Shown: piece by piece, positions 60,820 through 64,000 of the stretch
Layout of the letters: every line of letters starts with the position of its first letter
Position numbering within the stretch: the first letter of the stretch is position 1
NCBI RefSeq assembly: GCF_964275005.1
Contig: NC_092699.1
Location: forward strand, 18,094,901-18,158,900
Length of the DNA: 64,000 nt
Source of the DNA: Diadema setosum
Lineage: Eukaryota > Echinodermata > Echinoidea > Diadematoida > Diadematidae
Direction: 5' to 3'
Made by a program: the position numbers and the translations under genes
Notes under the pieces: model-generated
Told to the model about the DNA's origin: nothing
The model's database searches: none
The model's input: the letters and a program-made list of their open reading frames with translations, nothing else

Positions 60820-60988
60820 ACATGGGATGCTCTGTTCTGTCTTGACAAGTTGTCAGTCTCTGACAATCACCATGGTAACAGTCAGTGGCCAAGACTTCTC
60901 AGCCAATCAAAACCAAGGATTTTACTGACATTGTAAGAGACTGATATCTTGTCAGAGCTGACAACTTTCATAAAATGGTGTCCCTGAT
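60820..60988. mobile_element. fold-back MITE, family copy 3 (diverged)
   Basis: GACAAGTTGTCAGTCTCTGACA on the left and AAGAGACTGATATCTTGTCAGAGCTGACAACTTTCAT on the right are inverted relatives around a core with CTCAGCCAATCAAAACC. Its outer ends are eroded. Confidence 0.55.
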
Positions 60989-63860
60989 CTCCCGATGCCA
61001 GCCATCATCACGATGTGATCACTGTCCTCCAATCACGTGCGAGCACTGGCCAAATCGCTCTGTGCGTGCGTGCAGAGGTTTCTTGTGACGACTAGTTTTT
61101 TGAAAATCTGCAGGCAATCATTGTCTGATTCCCTTTAAGAGGGATTGACTTTTTATCTGTTCCAGATAGAATCTGACCATGTTTGAACTCAGGGAAAGTG
61201 AACATTTCTGGGGCAAAAGAAAATGCTTCATACAGAGTTTGATCATAAACTGAAGGCCAACTACCATGGGAAATATTACAAAATATCTGCACTGGACTAT
61301 GCAATATTCCATTTTGGGGGAGAAACAAAGCAAAGAGCAGTATACAATTACTGCTGTTTGTGACAGATAAAATACAAATCTCTTTATCAATTATTTCAAT
61401 CATGTTACCTCAGTAAGTTTATATGCATAATATTATTACACATAATGCAGGCATTCGCACACAATTTTCATACACGTTAAAGTGCAATGTGCACTTTTTG
61501 AGCAATATCATGAGGTTACTGATCCAAGAGACAATGTACAGAACAACATTTATCAAATAAATATCACACCGGTATTCAATTAACAAAGAGCAGAGGCAAA
61601 AACAGCTAAATTGGGTGTCATTTGTGCATAAAACTTTTCCAGGTCTGCACTCAACCCTAGCTATTTACCTCATCCTTACAACAAGGAATCCAAATCAAGT
61701 TTATAAAAAAAAAAAAAATTTCATGTTTGAATCCTTTCGTCATATCATCAGAATAAAATGAAATCTCTTTACCGCATATCCTATCTACATTCACTGGCAT
61801 TCTCTCTTTTTATTTTTGGCTATATATCATATTCCTGTCTACACTCTCTACATCACACATTTGATTACTATCATCAAACACTGCATCATTCACATTCTTC
61901 AAGCCTACATAGGATTTCAGGGGACCAACAAAACAAGAGCTACATCGCAAAATTTTGTCTCTATCTAACTGGTGTATGAAAGACTTAAGCATGTGTGCAG
62001 GTATTTGTTCCATGACATCTATATTTATATTCATAGAGATACTAAAGCAGATTTCATCTGAAGCTGGGTAATATTCATGTTATTTTCACTTATAACATAT
62101 AGTGAGCAGAATTCTTTTCCTTCTTGTTTTGAACAGGGGAGAACTAAATACGACAGTTTACCTTCGAATATTTTCCTACATGAAAACATTTAACAAGGTC
62201 CATACAGCCAACTCCTGATGCTATTTTGAGGTTCTCTTCCTTCTTCTTTGTTCAATCAACAGTTGACGTCTTTGCTCCGTCTGGACACTAAAAATATTTC
62301 TCACTAAGATCACTTCATGCATGAAAAACACAGACTTGTTATTCCTTTTCTTTGGGACTGTCCTTGTACCTTGACAACAAACGACATACAAACAACATTT
62401 TTACATTTGCACATGTGCTTCTCTTCCCTTTCCCATTTCTAACGAAGCAAAACAAAAGGTCCTTGTGATCACAGAAAAAAACTTTCCCCAGCTAACTCAT
62501 GAACAAGAACATGAATAGCTGAATGTTTGAAACACAGAGGCCAGAATGCAAAAAGGAAGTTTAAATCAAATCTGTGGCTTGAATTCAGTTCATGGCCCAC
62601 AACAAGAGTGAAACTTACATATTATGTGCATGCACGTAAGCATGCCTTCAGTACAGTCTGTCTCTTGGCTTATGCGATGTGTGATGCACATTTATGCAGT
62701 TAAAATTTACCTTTCCACCTACTAGATATAAAGTATCCCTGTGAATCCTGGCCAGAAGGTTCAGGCTCATAGAGCTGGGAGACCTATAGCATAATAAATG
62801 CTGCATGTACAACAGGAGCACACCAAATGCCCCTTTCACCAGTTGTCACAAAGCCACATCTGCCCTGAGCAACCATACCTCGTGTCCTTGGCACATTTTG
62901 CATTGATAGCACAACCCTTCCTTCACTCGACTCGACTACAATGTCACTTACCATTTCTTATGTACTTAATTACATTGTACCTCATTCAATATAATATGCT
63001 GGAAAAAATGCAAAAATTTAGCTTGATACACTTAGAAACTGATTCAGTTACTACAAGATGGCTGTGACTTTGTGTCTGCATGGAAATACTTGCTCACAAA
63101 TCCCTTTCTTGAGGAATTTCATTGTCAAGTTCGCTTCACTGTCTGAGCATTCAGCATCAATTTGCAGATGTACATGAGCATTTTTTGTTATATAGACATA
63201 TTGCTCACAATATTTCACAAACCCAAACCATGGCCCAGGTTTATGCATCACGTCATGTCAGTAACTAATAATCAAAAGTTGCCATTTTGGAAGAAATCAC
63301 ATCTTTTTGTTTTAGTCTGTACGTCATAAGATCAGTAGCCTGATTACAGCCATCAATGGTGGAAAGTGACCGCAATCTGCCCACAAACACCTGGATAAAA
63401 TTTGTGTGTGTTTTCAGCTAGTTATGGGACCACAGTTTTTACCAGGAATATTCGGAGCTACGGGGCATATACATTGCCCACTGAGAACTGGCAAGACTTT
63501 ACTTATAACTTTGAATTTCATCAGCATTATTACCCATAGATCTCTGCCGAAAAAAAAAGAATATAAATACAAACAAAGAAAAACAGACTCTTGGATTTAA
63601 ATCTCTCACTGTATTTCACTGCTCTTACAATCACAACTTGTACGGATGAAAGTAACCACTGCTGTAATGTATCTTTTGCAGACACGGTGTCTACATGATT
63701 TACCCAAACCCCCTCAATGAACACGAAACTGACAACAATAACAACTGCTACAGCTGGCGAGCATCTGGCATATAAATAGGCAACAGCGACGCAATGCAAG
63801 CTTACAAGAATCCTCGGCCAATGAACACAGCCCGTCACACTGGTGGAGCGCGTGGCACGT

Positions 63861-63959
63861 TTATGGCGTATACGAACCAGCACTGTGGCCAGCAGCCAAC
63901 AAGTGGTGGCACTGTACAGCCTTGTCCCCCATGTTTACTTGGACTTTGAACTCGGTGCC
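63861..63959 (-). CDS. probable terminal exon of an unidentified gene (partial)
   Basis: A strong minus-strand acceptor, a long pyrimidine tract ending TGTTGTTGTTTTTCAG at 63960, opens a frame of 32 codons (GTEFKVQVNMGDKAV, then QCHHLLAAGHSAGSYTP) ended by TAA at 63863-63861. Upstream exons would lie beyond the right edge of the window. The phase of the junction is unknown. A second frame from the same acceptor is also open, but its composition is less protein-like. I do not recognise the protein. Confidence 0.35.
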   Translation of the reverse strand, partial: GTEFKVQVNMGDKAVQCHHLLAAGHSAGSYTP

Positions 63960-64000
63960 CTGAAAAACAACAACAGCGGGAGAAAAGCTTAATATATCAT

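Larger units (their letters stand above)
57067..63860. other. noncoding region, perhaps long 3' UTR or intergenic
   Basis: AT-rich with poly-G runs (59264-59285 and 59942-59960), a CA repeat near 59779-59800 and two fold-back elements listed separately. If the exon at 63861-63959 is real, its 3' UTR extends leftward into this region; several AATAAA words exist on the minus strand, but I cannot choose among them. A 120-codon plus-strand frame at 58195-58557 has no known signature. Confidence 0.4.

Overview
This is a eukaryotic, AT-rich and repeat-dense window, most likely from a marine invertebrate deuterostome, with an echinoderm as the best guess. That guess rests on a spliced prostanoid-receptor-like GPCR, the combination of BEL/Pao, DIRS, CR1/L2-type LINE and TTAA- and TA-flanked DNA elements, very abundant microsatellites, and frequent TAGGCCTA-type words. 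It is an inference, because no rRNA or mitochondrial marker is present. Most of the window is noncoding.

Layout. 1-4.4 kb is noncoding with microsatellites and two small fold-back DNA elements. 4.4-6.1 kb is a solo BEL/Pao LTR with a perfect 5-bp target duplication. Four tRNA-Arg(ACG) genes (6.2, 7.5, 17.0 and 17.7 kb) and one damaged copy (16.4 kb) flank and follow a BEL/Pao element (8.67-14.52 kb, minus strand). That element belongs to the same family as the solo LTR, sits in a TA microsatellite, and is broken. The last two tRNA genes lie in a local tandem duplication.

20.2-29.3 kb is a nested pair. A non-LTR retrotransposon (APE endonuclease plus reverse transcriptase, three lesions) carries in its 3' UTR a DIRS-type tyrosine-recombinase retrotransposon (23475-28713). 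The DIRS copy looks whole: its coding frames are open, and its inverted termini and internal complementary region fit together to the base around an ATT core.

29.5-31.2 kb on the minus strand is the one convincing host protein gene. It is a two-exon rhodopsin-class GPCR of 355 residues resembling prostanoid receptors, with its intron at the end of transmembrane helix 6. The LINE ends just beyond its poly(A) signal.

31-64 kb is mainly noncoding. It holds a 2.1-kb TA-flanked nonautonomous element with three internal ~450-bp repeats, several fold-back MITEs (one family in three copies), microsatellites, an RFX-type X-box, a CRE/CArG/GC-box/E-box cluster, and two candidate exons: an orphan at 42.8 kb and a probable last exon at the right edge. 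I saw no operon, CRISPR array or prokaryotic feature. The two most informative structures are the complete DIRS terminus system and the two-exon GPCR.
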